64,000 bases of DNA from Holophagae bacterium (lineage in GTDB: Bacteria; Acidobacteriota; Holophagae; Acanthopleuribacterales; Acanthopleuribacteraceae). Made by a program: the position numbers and the translations under genes. Positions 16,654-24,951 of the stretch are shown here, piece by piece; the first letter of the stretch is position 1; each line of letters begins with the position of its first letter. Under the pieces are notes generated by a model. That model was not told where the DNA came from. It was given only the letters and a program-made list of their open reading frames with translations, and did no database searches. The stretch lies in contig JAUIFE010000013.1 of the NCBI GenBank assembly GCA_030429565.1, forward strand, positions 1 through 64,000, given 5' to 3'.

Positions 16654-17775
16654 ATGGCGCGTATTGTTTACGGTGTTTCCGGTGAAGGATCCGGCCACGC
16701 GGTTCGCTCAGATTATGTGTTGAACCATTTATGCGGTCGTGGGCATCAGGTTAAAGTGGTGACCTACGACCGGGGTCTCAAGATCCTCAAAGACCAATAC
16801 GACTGCTTTGAAACGGCGGGTCTGCATATTTCCACGCGGCATAACCAGGTCAGTAAGGTGAAAACCTTCGTGGAAAACCTAGCTAAATTGCCGGCGGCTA
16901 AGAAAAGCCTGCGCGCCCTCAAAAAAGAAGTCTTTGACGATTTTAAGCCGGATTGCGTTTTTACCGATTTTGAGCCGATGAGTGCCTATTTGGCCAATGC
17001 ACGCGATTTACCACTGGTGACCATCGACAACCAGCAAGGCTTGCGCTACATGAAGTTTCCCTGTCCCGATTATCTACACAGCGATCGGCGCTTGGTGGAG
17101 AGTTTGGTGCGCTTGATGATTCCTCGCCCGGATGTCAGCTTAATTACCACCTTTTACTTTGGGAAACCGGTCAACGATCGCACCTTTTTGTTTCCGCCAA
17201 TCTTGCGGCGTGCTGTTCGCCAATTAGTACCGAAAATCAACGACTTTGTGTTGGTTTACCTGACGCGCGGTTACGATTCGTTTATCGATCGGCTCAAACA
17301 CTTCAAACGCGAAAAGTTTGTGGTGTACGGCTGCGACACGGAAGGTGAGTTTGGGCCCATTACTTTCAAACCTTTTGATCGGGACACCTTTGCGGAAGAT
17401 TTGGCGGGCTGTAAAGCTGTGATGGCGACGGCCGGATTTAGTTTGATCACGGAGTCACTTTTCTTGCACAAACCCTATTTGGCCCTGCCGATCCTTGGCC
17501 AATTTGAGCAAGAGATTAACGCATATCTATTGAAACGATTGAATTATGGGACCTTGATGCGCGAACTGAGCGAGGACGCAATCGGAAATTTTCTTTATCA
17601 TTTGCCGGATTTTCGCAGTCATCTTGAGTCTTACAAAGAGGTTCAGCGTCAGCCGGTTACCCAAAAGATTGACGAGCTTTTAAGCGATGATCTCGGTTTG
17701 CTGCGTCAATTACACCAAAAGCGAAAAGACGCTGATCGAGATCAACTTCCCGTGCCTGATTTGTTTGCCGATTAA
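16654..17775 (+). CDS. MJ1255/VC2487-type glycosyltransferase
   Basis: This protein has 373 residues and starts at 16654 (MARIVYGVSGEGSGHAVRS). The N-terminal GEGSGHAVRS glycine-rich loop and the C-terminal part with GFSLITESLFLHKPYLALP and GQFEQEINAYLL are the hallmarks of the Glyco_trans_1_3 / MJ1255 family of GT-B enzymes related to MurG and UDP-GlcNAc transferases. It probably transfers a sugar to a lipid or cell-surface acceptor. It precedes the aryl-polyene-like locus by 283 bp on the same strand and may supply a glycosylation step, but a separate promoter is possible. Confidence 0.8.
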   Translation: MARIVYGVSGEGSGHAVRSDYVLNHLCGRGHQVKVVTYDRGLKILKDQYDCFETAGLHISTRHNQVSKVKTFVENLAKLPAAKKSLRALKKEVFDDFKPDCVFTDFEPMSAYLANARDLPLVTIDNQQGLRYMKFPCPDYLHSDRRLVESLVRLMIPRPDVSLITTFYFGKPVNDRTFLFPPILRRAVRQLVPKINDFVLVYLTRGYDSFIDRLKHFKREKFVVYGCDTEGEFGPITFKPFDRDTFAEDLAGCKAVMATAGFSLITESLFLHKPYLALPILGQFEQEINAYLLKRLNYGTLMRELSEDAIGNFLYHLPDFRSHLESYKEVQRQPVTQKIDELLSDDLGLLRQLHQKRKDADRDQLPVPDLFAD

Positions 17776-18058
17776 TTTTGTTTTGTTTTGGGGTATTGCT
17801 TTGCCGTTTCGCCCTCTGTTAGGCTACGTCGACATGATCCAAACGGTCTTAAACCGTGTTGACCGTTACCTGTGCCGGTTGCAACCGTTGCCTCCAATGC
17901 GTGCCCGCGATTTTTTTTTCGCCGCCGTCGGGCCGGGGCGCTGTGTGAATCTGTTGGTTTCACCTTCGAGGTTGCTTTTTGCGTGCGGTTCCGTAAAATC
18001 GGCTGTCGGTTCGTCGACGGTGGTTGGGTGGACTTTGAATGCGTAGGGAGGAGGCGAA

Positions 18059-18340
18059 ATGAGTGCCAATGAGCTAATCGAGCAACTGAAAGCATTGATT
18101 GTCGATACGTTAATGCTGGAAGACATGACGCCGGAAGAACTGGAAGTGGATGCGCCCTTGTTCCGCGATGAAGGTTTGGGGTTGGACTCGATTGACGCCC
18201 TTGAGTTGGGCATGGCCGTCGCCAAAAAATACAAAATTAAATTAAGCCAAGATCCGGACGAGAACCGCGAGCACTTTGAGAGCGTCGCGACCTTGGCGGC
18301 CTTCGTCGAACGGAAGCTGGCAGATGGAGGCGTTTCCTAA
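18059..18340 (+). CDS. Acyl carrier protein 1 of the aryl-polyene-like locus
   Basis: This 93-residue protein starts at 18059 with GGGAGGAGG upstream. The phosphopantetheine attachment serine is S44 in GLGLDSIDALELG. The protein is acidic and four-helical, as expected of an ACP. Its insertion before helix 3 (KLSQDPDENREHF) matches the ApeE/F-type ACPs. Its stop overlaps the start of the second ACP by one base (TAATG), showing translational coupling. It holds the growing acyl or polyene chain. Confidence 0.9.
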   Translation: MSANELIEQLKALIVDTLMLEDMTPEELEVDAPLFRDEGLGLDSIDALELGMAVAKKYKIKLSQDPDENREHFESVATLAAFVERKLADGGVS

Positions 18341-18600
18341 TGGCGAACCGCGATGAATTGCTGGTCAGGGTCCGGTCGGTCCTGGTGGAAACCTTCGAGC
18401 TTGAACCCAACGACATTCAGCCCCAAACCCATCTCTATCACGATTTAGATCTCGACTCGCTCGACGCGATTGACCTTGCGGTTAAGTTGAGCAGTGAAAC
18501 CGGAATCAAACTTAAAGAAGAGGAAATGAAAGCGATTCGCACGGTTGATGATATCCTCGATACCGTCATTCGCCGCTTGAATCCCGCGACCTCTATGTGA
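18340..18600 (+). CDS. Acyl carrier protein 2 of the aryl-polyene-like locus
   Basis: This 86-residue protein begins on the last base of the preceding stop. The carrier serine is S40 in DLDLDSLDAIDLAVKL, a canonical motif. Paired ACPs are a regular feature of aryl polyene clusters, where one may carry the starter and the other the elongating chain. It is acidic and soluble. A 103-bp gap follows before the glycosyltransferase. Confidence 0.9.
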   Translation: MANRDELLVRVRSVLVETFELEPNDIQPQTHLYHDLDLDSLDAIDLAVKLSSETGIKLKEEEMKAIRTVDDILDTVIRRLNPATSM

Positions 18601-18703
18601 GATTTAAACAGCAAGCTGGACATGTTTCCCTTCCGGCGGCCGGTCTTCTAAAATACGGGGTGCCGCCGCCCTTGCTTATCATTCCTATCAACGAGCTGTC
18701 GCC

Positions 18704-19438
18704 GTGAAAGCCTGTATTCTGATTCCCATTTACAACAATCGCGACACGATTGAGACCGTCGTTTCTCAGGTGCGTCGCTTTAATTTGCCGGTGCTGATTG
18801 TCAATGACGGCAGCAACGCCGAGACTCGTGCGGTGTTGGATCGTCTTACCGGCACTGAAGGCGTGTCAATCATGCACCTTGAACCAAACCGCGGCAAGGG
18901 CGGTGCGGTCAAGGCAGGCATGGTGGAAGCCTTTGGACGCGGCTTTACCCATGCCGTGCAGATCGATGCCGACGGACAACACCGGGCCGACGATATACCC
19001 AAGTTTTTAGCCGCCGCTGAAGCGGAACCGGAAGCGCTGGTTCTCGGTCGGCCGATTTTCGACAGCGATGTGCCCAAGGCCCGCCTGCACGGCCGCAAGC
19101 TATCGCAGGGCCTGGTGTGGTTGCAAACCTTATCGTTCGCCATTGGTGACCCACTTTTTGGTTTTCGCGTTTATCCCCTGGCGGCTTCGGTTGCGGTGAT
19201 CGATCGCTACCTGATTGGTAATCGCATGGATTTCGATCCAGAAATCGCGGTCAAACTTTACTGGTCCGGCTGCCCAGTGCGAAATATCGCCAGTCCAGTG
19301 CGTTACCCGGAAGGCGGTTTGTCTAGTTTTCGCATGGTGCGCGACAACCTGCGCATCAGTCTGATGCACACGCGTCTTGTGATCGGTATGTTGCCGCGTG
19401 CGCCGAAACTTTTGTGGCGCAAGCAGTCCGCACCGTGA
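18704..19438 (+). CDS. Family 2 glycosyltransferase (dolichol-phosphate-mannose synthase-like; ApeJ N-terminal-like)
   Basis: This protein has 244 residues with a GTG start at 18704. It has the GT-A fold with LIPIYNNRDTIETVV, VNDGSNAETR and the DxD metal site in QIDADGQHRADD, and lacks transmembrane segments at the C-terminus. In aryl polyene clusters a GT2 domain and an acyltransferase domain are commonly found together or fused (ApeJ). Here they are two genes overlapping by four bases (GTGA). It likely adds a sugar or anchors the polyene to its lipid head group. Confidence 0.82.
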   Translation: MKACILIPIYNNRDTIETVVSQVRRFNLPVLIVNDGSNAETRAVLDRLTGTEGVSIMHLEPNRGKGGAVKAGMVEAFGRGFTHAVQIDADGQHRADDIPKFLAAAEAEPEALVLGRPIFDSDVPKARLHGRKLSQGLVWLQTLSFAIGDPLFGFRVYPLAASVAVIDRYLIGNRMDFDPEIAVKLYWSGCPVRNIASPVRYPEGGLSSFRMVRDNLRISLMHTRLVIGMLPRAPKLLWRKQSAP

Positions 19439-20400
19439 GTGAGGCGGCCGCCGGCGATTGGAGTCGGCAGAAAGAGCGCGGTTCGGTGTTTTGGGTGCGG
19501 ACCGGTTTTCGTATACTCAATTTGGTTGGCTATCCGCTCGCCTCAATATTACTGGTCCCGGTGATGTTCTACTTTTTCGTGACTGGGAGCGCCGGACGAC
19601 GGGCCTCGTTGGATTACTTGCGGCGCCTCGATGCACACGGTCGCCGGCTCGGTGTCAGTGGCTTGCCGCGACCGACGTGGTGGAATAGTTTTCGCCATCA
19701 TTTGTCGTTTGGATTCAATGTGTTAGACCGTATGTATTTCTGGCAGGATCGGCTCGACCGTTTTGAGTTTACCTGGCATGGACGCGAACATCTGACGGGT
19801 CCGCGCGCCCAAGGGGCCTTATTGGTCGGGGCTCATATCGGCAGTTTTGATGCCGCCCGCGCCTTTTCCCATGGTCGTAAGCTGGTCATTAACGTGGTGA
19901 TGTATCGGGCGAACGCCGCGATGCTGAATGCCGTTTTAAATGCACGCGGACCGGGTGCCGACATCAATGTCATTGAACTCGATCATCAGGACTTCGACAA
20001 AATCTTTGATCTACAACAGCGCATTGAACGCGGCGAGTTTGTCGCCATTTTGGCTGATCGTGTGCCGCCGTTTGGGAAACCGCGCATTTGTCGCTTACCC
20101 TTTTTGGGAGAACCCGCCGATTTGCCGCAAAATACTTGGATCATTGCCGGTTTGTTGAAATGCCCGGTACTGTTCACCGCCGGTGTGCGCACTGGTCGGC
20201 GTCGTTACCACGTGTTCGTTGAGCCCATGACCGACCTGGTCCAAATGCCGCGTCGCCAGCGTGAACAAGCACTGCAAAGTTACGTGATGCGTTTTGCGCG
20301 CTGGATGGAAACCATGTGTTTTCAGTACCCATTTCAGTGGTTCAACTTTTTCCCTTACTGGGCGCCGACTCAGGATAAGGAAACGCGGAGGGCGCCATGA
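19435..20400 (+). CDS. LpxL/HtrB-like lysophospholipid acyltransferase
   Basis: This protein has about 321 residues. A GTG start at 19435, overlapping the glycosyltransferase stop, is preferred over GTG 19414, but neither has a strong ribosome site. One membrane segment lies near residues 30-50 (VGYPLASILLVPVMFYFFV). The catalytic HxxxxD is HIGSFD at residues 134-139, in the context LLVGAHIGSFDAAR. A later block (NTWIIAGLLKCPVLFTAGVR) is typical of the lipid A acyltransferase superfamily. It would esterify the polyene acyl group onto a membrane lipid. Its stop overlaps the next start (ATGA). Confidence 0.82.
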   Translation: MSEAAAGDWSRQKERGSVFWVRTGFRILNLVGYPLASILLVPVMFYFFVTGSAGRRASLDYLRRLDAHGRRLGVSGLPRPTWWNSFRHHLSFGFNVLDRMYFWQDRLDRFEFTWHGREHLTGPRAQGALLVGAHIGSFDAARAFSHGRKLVINVVMYRANAAMLNAVLNARGPGADINVIELDHQDFDKIFDLQQRIERGEFVAILADRVPPFGKPRICRLPFLGEPADLPQNTWIIAGLLKCPVLFTAGVRTGRRRYHVFVEPMTDLVQMPRRQREQALQSYVMRFARWMETMCFQYPFQWFNFFPYWAPTQDKETRRAP

Positions 20401-21611
20401 TCGATTACCCACTGACCGCTGTCGGTTTGGTTAACGCATTGGGCGACAACCGTGCGGCGATTTCCGAACGGCTGTTTCGCGGCGACACCAGTCGCATGAC
20501 ACCCTGCCGCTTGAAAGTGGGTGGCGAAACGGTGTTGGTGGGCCGCGTTCATGAGGATTTGCCCGTACTGGGTGGTGAATTAGCGCCTTTCGATTGTCGC
20601 AACAACCGTTTGTCGGCGGTTGCTTTTGGCCAAATCGAACGCGAAGTGGCACGGGTTCGCGATACTTTTGGGCCGGCACGGATCGGTGTGGTGATCGGAA
20701 CCAGTACCGCCGGCCTCGACGCTTCCGAACAAGCTTTTGCGCGTTGGCACGCCGAAGGTTCGCTGCCCGAGGGTTACACGCTGCACCTGAAACATGAGAT
20801 GGGCGGGGTTTCCAAGGTGATTGCACGCCTTGCCGGTGTTACCGGACCGACCTACACGGTTTCGACGGCCTGTAGTTCCAGCGCCAAGGTGTTTGCTTCG
20901 GCCGCGGGCCTGTTGGCGAGTGGTTTTTGTGATGCGGTGATTACGGGTGGCGTTGATGTGCTTTGCCAACTGACGCTTAATGGTTTTGAATCGTTGGCCA
21001 GCCTTTGTCGTGGCCATAGTTTGCCTATGAGTCGCAACCGAACCGGGCTAAACATTGGCGAAGGGGCGGCCTTGTTCGTGATGACCCGCGAGTGCCGCGA
21101 ACACGGCGTGTTTCTGCGTGGTGTCGGCGAGAGCTGCGATGCGTACCACATGTCGGCGCCGCACCCGGAAGGAACCGGTGCCGAGGTGGCAATGCGTGCC
21201 GCGCTGGCGCAAGCGGACTTGCAGGCGGCGGATATTCACTATCTCAACTTTCATGGTACAGGCACTCCGCTCAACGATGCGATGGAGGCCAAAGCAGCGG
21301 CGCGCGTTTTTGGCGCGGTGCCCTGCAGCAGTACCAAACCGATGATTGGGCACGGGTTGGGCATGGCCGGCGCGATGGAAGTTGCTTTCTGCCAACTGGC
21401 GCTTGAAGCAGCCGAGGCGCAGGGCGTCCCTGTGCCTCCGCATTGCTGGGACGGCGTCGTTGACGAACGCCTGCCGGTGCTGCCGTTGACGGTGCCCGGT
21501 CAACGCCTGGACGTGGTGGGCCCCATCCGCATGATGAGCAATTCTTTTGCCTTTGGTGGTAACAATTGTTCGGTCGTCATCGAGGCGCGGGGGCCTCACG
21601 CACAAAATTAG
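20397..21611 (+). CDS. Beta-ketoacyl-ACP synthase (ApeO-like)
   Basis: This 404-residue protein starts within the previous stop (ATGA). It has a complete Cys-His-His triad: C159 in VSTACSSS, H286 in HGTGTPLND and H319 in IGHGLGMAGA. The FAS II-type thiolase fold and length agree with a condensing enzyme. In aryl polyene loci two active ketosynthases (ApeO and ApeR) plus an inactive chain-length factor occur together, as here. It condenses malonyl-ACP units with the ACP-bound chain. Confidence 0.87.
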   Translation: MIDYPLTAVGLVNALGDNRAAISERLFRGDTSRMTPCRLKVGGETVLVGRVHEDLPVLGGELAPFDCRNNRLSAVAFGQIEREVARVRDTFGPARIGVVIGTSTAGLDASEQAFARWHAEGSLPEGYTLHLKHEMGGVSKVIARLAGVTGPTYTVSTACSSSAKVFASAAGLLASGFCDAVITGGVDVLCQLTLNGFESLASLCRGHSLPMSRNRTGLNIGEGAALFVMTRECREHGVFLRGVGESCDAYHMSAPHPEGTGAEVAMRAALAQADLQAADIHYLNFHGTGTPLNDAMEAKAAARVFGAVPCSSTKPMIGHGLGMAGAMEVAFCQLALEAAEAQGVPVPPHCWDGVVDERLPVLPLTVPGQRLDVVGPIRMMSNSFAFGGNNCSVVIEARGPHAQN

Positions 21612-21685
21612 CCGCCGGCAAGGCTGCTAATTAGGTAAAATCACGGGGTTGAGCCCTTAGTTTCGCCCCGGCGGCGGAAACGAAA

Positions 21686-22453
21686 GTGAGTGATCGGTCC
21701 ATGTCCCACCCTGATTCCGTCGCACGGCACGCTTTGAACCTAGTTGCCTGGCGTGCTTGGTCGGCGCCTTACCCCGACTCTTCTGATTTTGAGGCCTATT
21801 TGCTGGGCGCTGCGCCAACGCCGGCTGTTGACGCCAAACCCGCGAATCGTGATGTCCCGCCCCGTTTGCGGCGCCGTTGTACCTTCGTGAGCCGGATGGT
21901 TTTGGAAACCGCCTGCGCACTGACGGCGGCTGTTCCCATTGATCTTGAGCGCACCCATCTGTTGTTTGGCTCGCGAAATAGTGAGATCAATATTTTGCGC
22001 AACTTGCTCAATGATATTGAAGACGGCGAGGCGGTATCGCCGACGGCTTTCGGTAATTCGGTGCACCACACGGCATCGGGTTATTTCAGTCTGGTCGCCA
22101 AACATCGCGGGATCTCGCGCACGATTAGCGCCAACGACGATACCTTTACATGCTGCCTCTTGGACAGCTTCGATTTACTGCGGCGGCAACCCGACAGCCA
22201 AGTATTGCTGGTGCTTGCCGAAGAACAACCGCTTACGCCTTTCGATCAGATGTTGACCTGTCCGCCGTTTCCCTTTGCGGTCGCGCTGCTGCTGCGTGGC
22301 GGCGAAGGTGGAATGCACTTCCGCATGCCGGCCGAAACACCTACGGCGGTACGAGATGAACCGTCCGTGTTTACCTTCCTGCGTTGGTGGCTCGGCGATG
22401 CGCCGGTACTCCATTTAGGCGGTGATTTTGGAGGTTGCACGTGGTATCGCTGA
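21686..22453 (+). CDS. Beta-ketoacyl synthase chain-length-factor-like protein (ApeC-like)
   Basis: This 255-residue protein has a GTG start at 21686; ATG 21701 is an alternative. The central region (LRRRCTFVSRMVLETACAL, then LLFGSRNSEINILRNLL and GEAVSPTAFGNSVHHTASGYF) matches the PF13723 N-terminal ketosynthase domain found in aryl polyene and coronafacic-acid loci. There is no catalytic Cys in the position expected and no C-terminal KS half, so it is not a condensing enzyme by itself. Such proteins are thought to pair with an active KS and set chain length. It overlaps the downstream dehydratase by 13 bp. Confidence 0.8.
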   Translation: MSDRSMSHPDSVARHALNLVAWRAWSAPYPDSSDFEAYLLGAAPTPAVDAKPANRDVPPRLRRRCTFVSRMVLETACALTAAVPIDLERTHLLFGSRNSEINILRNLLNDIEDGEAVSPTAFGNSVHHTASGYFSLVAKHRGISRTISANDDTFTCCLLDSFDLLRRQPDSQVLLVLAEEQPLTPFDQMLTCPPFPFAVALLLRGGEGGMHFRMPAETPTAVRDEPSVFTFLRWWLGDAPVLHLGGDFGGCTWYR

Positions 22454-22908
22454 GGGAACAAGACGTTTCTCTTTTTATTCCGCACCGCGCCACAATGCAG
22501 ATGTTGACGCGGGTGGTGGCGCGCGACGGCGATGAAACGGTTGGCGAGCTTGAAATTAAGGCCGACAATCCTTTTTGCTTTGACGGAACCATTGCGGCGG
22601 TAACCGGGATTGAATGGATGGCGCAAGTGGTGGCGGCTCACGGCGGCGTGACGGCTTGGCGTGAAGGGCGCGAGGCTGAGGTCGGTTTTTTGTTAGGAAC
22701 GCCGAAATGTAGCTGTGCTGTGGGTTTTTTCCGGCCAGGTCAACACCTGCGCATTCGGGCGCGCAAAACTTGGGGCGATGACGAGCTGCTGCAATTCCAC
22801 TGCACCTTGTCGCTTGTCGACGATGATACGCCGTTGCTAACCGCTGATCTCAACGTTTATCGACCCCGCGATTTGGGGACCTATCTCAATGGCGAGGGGG
22901 ACGCATGA
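22441..22908 (+). CDS. Hotdog-fold 3-hydroxyacyl-ACP dehydratase (ApeP-like)
   Basis: This 155-residue protein has a GTG start at 22441, exactly 6 bases after GGAGG; a TTG at 22435 overlaps that site. The N-terminal FIPHRATMQMLTRVV resembles the FabZ/FabA entry (PHR..MLL.D.V), and GIEWMAQVVAAHGG is the long hotdog helix. The catalytic Glu of FabZ has a counterpart in E at IEWMAQ. Aryl polyene clusters carry one or two such dehydratases, needed to leave the double bonds. The stop overlaps the next start (ATGA). Confidence 0.82.
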   Translation: MVSLREQDVSLFIPHRATMQMLTRVVARDGDETVGELEIKADNPFCFDGTIAAVTGIEWMAQVVAAHGGVTAWREGREAEVGFLLGTPKCSCAVGFFRPGQHLRIRARKTWGDDELLQFHCTLSLVDDDTPLLTADLNVYRPRDLGTYLNGEGDA

Positions 22909-24134
22909 CACGGCGAGTGGTGGTGACCGGCATGGCAGGCCTGTCGCCGATTGGGGCCGATTGGCCGGCGGCCCGGGCGCAATTGTTGGCGCGACGCAAC
23001 GGCGTGGTGACCAAACCCGAATGGGCCGGCCTTGAAGGATTACAATCATTGTTGGGTGCGCCGGTGCGCGACTTCGCGCGTCCCGCCCATTACGGCCGCA
23101 AGAAGGTGCGCACCATGGGTCGTGTTTCGCTGTTGGCAACCCGCGCCACCGAGTTGGCGCTGGCCGACGCCGGCTTAATCGACAGCCCGGTTTTGGGCGA
23201 TGGGTCGACCGGTATTGCCTACGGCTCCACCTCGGGTTCTCCGCCCGCCATCGAACAGTATGCGCGCCAAATTACGGTTAATAAAACGCTTTCCGGGGTG
23301 ACGGCGGCGCAGTACATTCAGTTTATGAGTCATACGGTCGCGGCGAATTTGGCCCAGTTTTTTGGGGTACGCGGTCGTTTGATTCCCACTTGCTCGGCCT
23401 GCACTTCGTCCAGTCAGGGGATTGGTTATGCATACGAGGCGGTTAAGTACGGCGCTCAGGACGTGATGATTGCGGGTGGCGCCGAGGAGCTTCATTTGCT
23501 GTGCGCGGCGGTCTTTGACATTATGTTCGCGACCTCGACCCGCAATGATGTGCCGGAAAACACACCGCGCCCTTTCGATCGCGCGCGCGACGGCTTGGTG
23601 GTCGGCGAAGGTGCTGGAACCCTGATTCTTGAATCACTGGACCACGCGCGCCGGCGCAATGCCCCGATTGTTGCCGAACTCATTGGTTGGGCGACCAATT
23701 GCGACGGCTTGCACGTGGTGAATCCCTCGGTTGACGGCATGCAGGCCGTTATGCGGGCGGCGCTGGCCGACGCCCGTTTGGATCCCGACCAAATTGATTT
23801 CGTCAATGCGCATGGGACGGCTACCGAGGTGGGTGATCGTGCTGAATCGCAGGCCACGCACGCGGTGTTTGAGCGCGCTGTGCCGATCACGTCTCTGAAG
23901 AGTTACCTGGGCCACACGCTTGGGGCTTGTGGTGCCCTTGAGGCCTGGTTAGGCATTAACATGCAGCGCGAAGGCTGGCAGGCACCCAATCTCAACCTGA
24001 CCGAGGTCGACCCCGAATGTGCACCCTTGGATTATCTGACCGATGTGCGCGATATGCCGGTACGCTATTGGATGAGCAATAATTTCGCTTTTGGCGGGGT
24101 CAACACTTCTTTGGTGTTTGGACCGCCGCCCTAA
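22905..24134 (+). CDS. Beta-ketoacyl-ACP synthase II (ApeR-like)
   Basis: This 409-residue protein starts by ATGA overlap. Probable triad: C166 in CSACTSSSQ, H303 in HGTATEVGD and H337 in LGHTLGACGA. The block before the nucleophile reads PTCSACT, with a second Cys at 163, but spacing to SSSQ favours C166. FGGVNTS at the C-terminus is the standard KS signature. It is the last gene of the overlapping run. After it the strand changes, so no ketoreductase (ApeQ), AMP ligase (ApeH), ammonia-lyase or MMPL exporter is present in this locus. Confidence 0.88.
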   Translation: MTRRVVVTGMAGLSPIGADWPAARAQLLARRNGVVTKPEWAGLEGLQSLLGAPVRDFARPAHYGRKKVRTMGRVSLLATRATELALADAGLIDSPVLGDGSTGIAYGSTSGSPPAIEQYARQITVNKTLSGVTAAQYIQFMSHTVAANLAQFFGVRGRLIPTCSACTSSSQGIGYAYEAVKYGAQDVMIAGGAEELHLLCAAVFDIMFATSTRNDVPENTPRPFDRARDGLVVGEGAGTLILESLDHARRRNAPIVAELIGWATNCDGLHVVNPSVDGMQAVMRAALADARLDPDQIDFVNAHGTATEVGDRAESQATHAVFERAVPITSLKSYLGHTLGACGALEAWLGINMQREGWQAPNLNLTEVDPECAPLDYLTDVRDMPVRYWMSNNFAFGGVNTSLVFGPPP

Positions 24135-24156
24135 CTGGGGCAACGGTTTTGCGAGG

Positions 24157-24477
24157 CTAGTGATCGTGTTTATGGCCTTTTTTGTGTTTCTTGTGGGCCT
24201 TGGCATGTTTGCATTTCTTGCAGGTTTTGCCCTTCCCCTTGTGATTGCAGTTGTGTCCGTGGTTACTTTTTTTCTGGTGAACGTGGGCCTGGTGCTCCGC
24301 TTTGCGTTGCTGTTTGGCCGATTCGCGTTCCTGTTTCACGATGACTTTTCGTTCCGTTCGTTCAATCTTCCGTTGCTTGACGACCGTTTTGTGGTCGCGA
24401 CGGGGATGATCGTATACAGCGACGGTACAACTTGTGGCGCATAAGGCAAGGCATAAAGCCGATAAAATCCATTTCAT
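24157..24477 (-). CDS. Small His/Lys-rich lipoprotein, probable metal-binding
   Basis: This 106-residue protein starts behind AAGGAAGG. Residues 1-17 are a lipoprotein signal with lipobox LCATSC and Cys17 as the lipidation site. A basic coiled-coil-prone middle (RKIERTERKVIVKQERESAKQ) is followed by a tail with about a dozen histidines among lysines (for example HNCNHKGKGKTCKKCKHAKAH and HKKHKKGHKHDH). Such tails bind Ni, Zn, Cu or Co and are known in metal storage or buffering proteins. It is tail-to-tail with the KS gene, 22 bp apart. No metal transporter adjoins, so the metal is unknown. A 118-residue frame on the other strand is a shadow. Confidence 0.65.
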   Translation of the reverse strand: MKWILSALCLALCATSCTVAVYDHPRRDHKTVVKQRKIERTERKVIVKQERESAKQQRKAEHQAHVHQKKSNHGHNCNHKGKGKTCKKCKHAKAHKKHKKGHKHDH

Positions 24478-24951
24478 AACAAACCTTCCTTTGGGTTACC
24501 CGCCTCGTCGGCAACACAATCGAATGCACTGCAGCCTGGCTGAAACAGCCGAAATCAGGCGCGTTTTTGCCATGTTAAAGGGGTTACCCGGAGCTTCAAG
24601 TTAGAGCGGGCGCCCATTTTCGTCCGTGATCCAACTCGCGTTGGCGTGATTTTCCACCGACCAAGACGGCGCGGTAAAGAGTATGGTGATCGTGTAAGAG
24701 GTTGGTAAAAATAGAGTTGATAGAGAAGGGGAGAGGGTTGATTTGCCCCTGTGGCAAGTTGGGCGCGTCAGAGGGCGAGACGTTGCAGCGCAGCAGATGG
24801 TGCTATTCCGCCGCCAAGAATCGCGTCGTTTCGGTTTGAGCCGCCGTCGCCGGACGGTGAGAAATCAGGCTTGGATTTAACCTGGCCTGGTGTAGCATGT
24901 TGAGCCGAAGGCGCACCATGGATTGATGAGCCGCGCCGGTGACGAGGAAGC
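24478..24951. other. 474-bp divergent intergenic region
   Basis: This is the spacer between the His-rich lipoprotein gene (leftward) and the MFS gene (rightward). It should contain both promoters, but no clear -35/-10 pair, strong hairpin or small gene was seen. Confidence 0.4.

Noticed and set aside
24091..24444. 117-residue hydrophobic plus-strand frame
   Set aside because: It is the complement of the His/Lys-rich lipoprotein (His/Lys codons read backwards give Val/Phe/Leu) and overlaps the end of the KS gene.
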